6,397 nucleotides of DNA from assembly GCA_021820645.1 (NCBI GenBank), contig JAKADJ010000137.1:1-6397 (forward strand), given 5' to 3'. Positions 5,082 through 6,397 of the stretch are shown here, piece after piece. The translations under genes were made by a program, and so were the position numbers. This DNA is from Bacillota bacterium (lineage in GTDB: Bacteria; Bacillota_E; Sulfobacillia; Sulfobacillales; Sulfobacillaceae). Within the stretch, counting starts at the first letter, position 1, and the number at the start of each line of letters is the position of its first letter. The notes beneath the pieces were generated by a model, which did no database searches, was not told the DNA's origin, and was given only the letters and a program-made list of their open reading frames with translations.

Positions 5082-5975
5082 TTAGCCCCCGGTCCGCATG
5101 CGAATACCATGCGGAATGGTTTGGATGGTGATCGGAAGGTGCCCGATAAGCTCACCATCCGCATGCACCCACAATCTGTCTGGGCCGGTCACCGTGAGTT
5201 CGGGGGCGGACAGCACCTTAACCTTGGGATGGTTGACGTGGGTGCCCCGGAACACTTTGGCAAGAAGCGGCAGGACGCCGAAGGGAGAGATTGCTTTCAC
5301 CCAGATGATCTCAAAACGCCCATCGAACGGCGAGGCACTCGGACAGATTTTCATACCGCCTGCGTAGAATTGCGTATTGCCAGCCGCCAACAAAAAAGTT
5401 TTTTCACTACGGCTGGCCGCTGTTAGCGTGACGTCAAGGGGAGCGCACCGATAGCCAAAAAGATTATATAAGATGCCCCGGATAAAGACCCAGGTGCCAT
5501 TGCCCTGTTTCTTGCGTTGGTTAACCCACCCTGCGACCTCGGCATCAAAGCCGACTCCGGCCACCGTCAAAAAATAGTGTGCGCCGGCCTTTCCGATGTC
5601 GAAATGTTTGATCGGGCCACTTAAGGCGGTGTCCAGCATATTGATGGCGCCTTTGGGATACTGCAACATCCGCACCAAATCGTTTCCGGTACCGGCCGGA
5701 AGAATGGCAAATATGGGTCCGGCGTCGGGCATTAGGCCATTAATGATTTCGTGATGGGTACCATCGCCACCAAGGGAAATCACCGTGAGTTCGGTATCTG
5801 TGGCCACTTCGCGGGCGATTTCCGTGGCATGTCCTGGCTGCTCGGTGCGCACGACCTCGATGCCGCGTGCCTCGATGGTCGGTTTCAATTCGTGGTACAG
5901 GCGTTCGGATTTCCCGTTGCCGGCAGCGGGGTTGTATATGATTAAAGCGCGGGCATTAATGATAGATTCCTCCAT
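5082..5975 (-). CDS. Diacylglycerol/lipid kinase of the DgkB-YegS-LCB5 family
   Basis: The 297-aa protein would phosphorylate a lipid alcohol (diacylglycerol or a related lipid) with ATP at the inner face of the membrane, feeding phosphatidate back into phospholipid synthesis. Family motifs are YNPAAGNGKS (14-23), SLGGDGTHHEI (68-78, nucleotide-binding GGDGT), ILPAGTGNDL (91-100), VAGVGFDAEV (138-147), PFDGRFEI (216-223) and HADGELIG (271-278). The length matches the family. The start is ATG 5975 with GGAG three nt upstream, which is closer than usual. A GTG at 6005 would add ten residues but lies in a stem-loop without a Shine-Dalgarno site. It follows nfo by 60 nt and precedes the GH1 gene by 8 nt, so the three probably share a transcript. 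Members of this family also act on other lipids, so the substrate is not certain. Symbol dgkB would be a guess. Confidence 0.92.
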   Translation of the reverse strand: MEESIINARALIIYNPAAGNGKSERLYHELKPTIEARGIEVVRTEQPGHATEIAREVATDTELTVISLGGDGTHHEIINGLMPDAGPIFAILPAGTGNDLVRMLQYPKGAINMLDTALSGPIKHFDIGKAGAHYFLTVAGVGFDAEVAGWVNQRKKQGNGTWVFIRGILYNLFGYRCAPLDVTLTAASRSEKTFLLAAGNTQFYAGGMKICPSASPFDGRFEIIWVKAISPFGVLPLLAKVFRGTHVNHPKVKVLSAPELTVTGPDRLWVHADGELIGHLPITIQTIPHGIRMRTGG

Positions 5976-6004
5976 TGACTCCGATCGATGGTTTACTATG
6001 CTCA

Positions 6005-6035
6005 CAGGAATTCGACACGGATCGCGAAGTTCCTG
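6005..6035. repeat. Stem-loop in the nfo to lipid kinase gap
   Basis: CAGGAATTCG (6005-6014) pairs with CGAA-g-TTCCTG (6025-6035), ten base pairs with one bulged base and a 10-nt loop. It starts directly at the nfo stop codon and spans about half of the 60-nt gap. No T-run follows on the minus strand, so a terminator is unlikely. It may be an RNA processing or stability element, or simply chance. Confidence 0.4.
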
Positions 6036-6397
6036 CTAGCCCAATAGGCCACGACACACGGCAATTTCTTCTTGATACTGGCGCTCGTCGTTGACCGGGG
6101 TCTCCAGATAGAAGGGCACGTGTTGCAAACGGGGGTCGGTGAGAATATTTTGGAGCATGGCTGCACCCATTTCCCCTTGTCCAATCAACTGGTGGCGGTC
6201 CTTTTTCGCCGCATAGGGAACTTTGCTGTCGTTGAGGTGAATGGCCTTAAGTCGGTCCATGAACTGGGGCTCTTCAAATCCGGGGAAGGCCCTGGGGTCA
6301 CTAGGGTTGAGCAAACCAGCGGCAAAGGCATGCTGGGTATCAAAGCAGAAGCCGACCTGACTCTTATCGAAAGGTTCCACGATGGCCAGTAGTTGCT
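6036..6397 (-). CDS. nfo: Endonuclease IV, C-terminal part (cut by window edge)
   Basis: The frame runs off the right edge (visible start ...QLLAIVEPFDKSQVGF) and ends at TAG 6036-6038, leaving 119 residues of a protein usually near 280 aa. The enzyme cleaves DNA 5' of abasic sites and clears damaged 3' ends in base excision repair, using three zinc ions in a TIM barrel. The visible metal-ligand motifs are FDTQHAFAAG (Asp and His), AIHLNDSK (His), DRHQLIGQGEMG (Asp and His) and LETP (Glu), all in the family's order. The residue after DT is Gln where many homologues have Cys, which is not a ligand. An in-frame GTG at 6380 is internal and not a real start. It is the first visible gene of the leftward cluster with the lipid kinase and GH1 enzyme; the functional link among them is unclear. 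Confidence 0.95.
   Translation of the reverse strand, partial: QLLAIVEPFDKSQVGFCFDTQHAFAAGLLNPSDPRAFPGFEEPQFMDRLKAIHLNDSKVPYAAKKDRHQLIGQGEMGAAMLQNILTDPRLQHVPFYLETPVNDERQYQEEIAVCRGLLG

Noticed and set aside
5043..5426. Long + strand frame opposite the lipid kinase gene
   Set aside because: It lies antisense to a gene with clear family motifs and its product has no recognisable features, so it is a shadow frame.
5976..6005. GTG 6005 start for the lipid kinase
   Set aside because: It has no Shine-Dalgarno site, lies at the edge of a stem-loop and adds ten residues before the usual family start.

Overview
The window looks like chromosomal DNA of a Gram-positive (Firmicutes-type) bacterium. The signs are strong purine-rich Shine-Dalgarno sites, an M-box magnesium riboswitch, a sigma-A-like promoter and short gaps between genes. 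The gene content and moderate GC remind me of Sulfobacillus-like acidophiles. That assignment is a guess from protein style, not something the sequence proves.

Left part (1-2444, + strand). The window opens with the C-terminal end of a protein that resembles the NAD-kinase-fold family. An AT-rich promoter region follows, then a leader of about 375 nt and a two-gene unit: an NRAMP-related transporter (446 aa) and a 55-aa single-span membrane protein. The leader is the most interesting part. It holds a recognisable M-box aptamer (about 558-722) with an antiterminator/terminator pair (714-775). Next comes a 23-codon leader ORF with its own Shine-Dalgarno site (795-866). Last is a second, mutually exclusive pair of helices (856-862:890-896 versus 886-893:903-910) that can hide or expose the transporter's ribosome binding site. 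The leader peptide begins M-T-P-D-P-G-D-D, which resembles the start of the enterobacterial magnesium-sensing leader peptide MgtL. The transporter lacks the transition-metal residues of classical NRAMPs and fits the magnesium-transporting branch. Riboswitch, leader peptide and transporter therefore all point to magnesium homeostasis, apparently with two control layers in series.

Middle part (2445-3872). A strong hairpin separates the transporter unit from a convergent secreted polysaccharide deacetylase (- strand). Divergent from the deacetylase is an unrecognised 168-aa protein with a coiled-coil-like N-terminus (+ strand).

Right part (3847-6397, - strand). Three genes read leftward in probable operon order: the C-terminal part of endonuclease IV (nfo, cut by the window edge), a DgkB/YegS-type lipid kinase and a GH1 beta-glycosidase. 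The last two are 8 nt apart, and the GH1 gene's end overlaps the convergent 168-aa gene by 26 nt. No mobile element, CRISPR array, tRNA or rRNA was seen.
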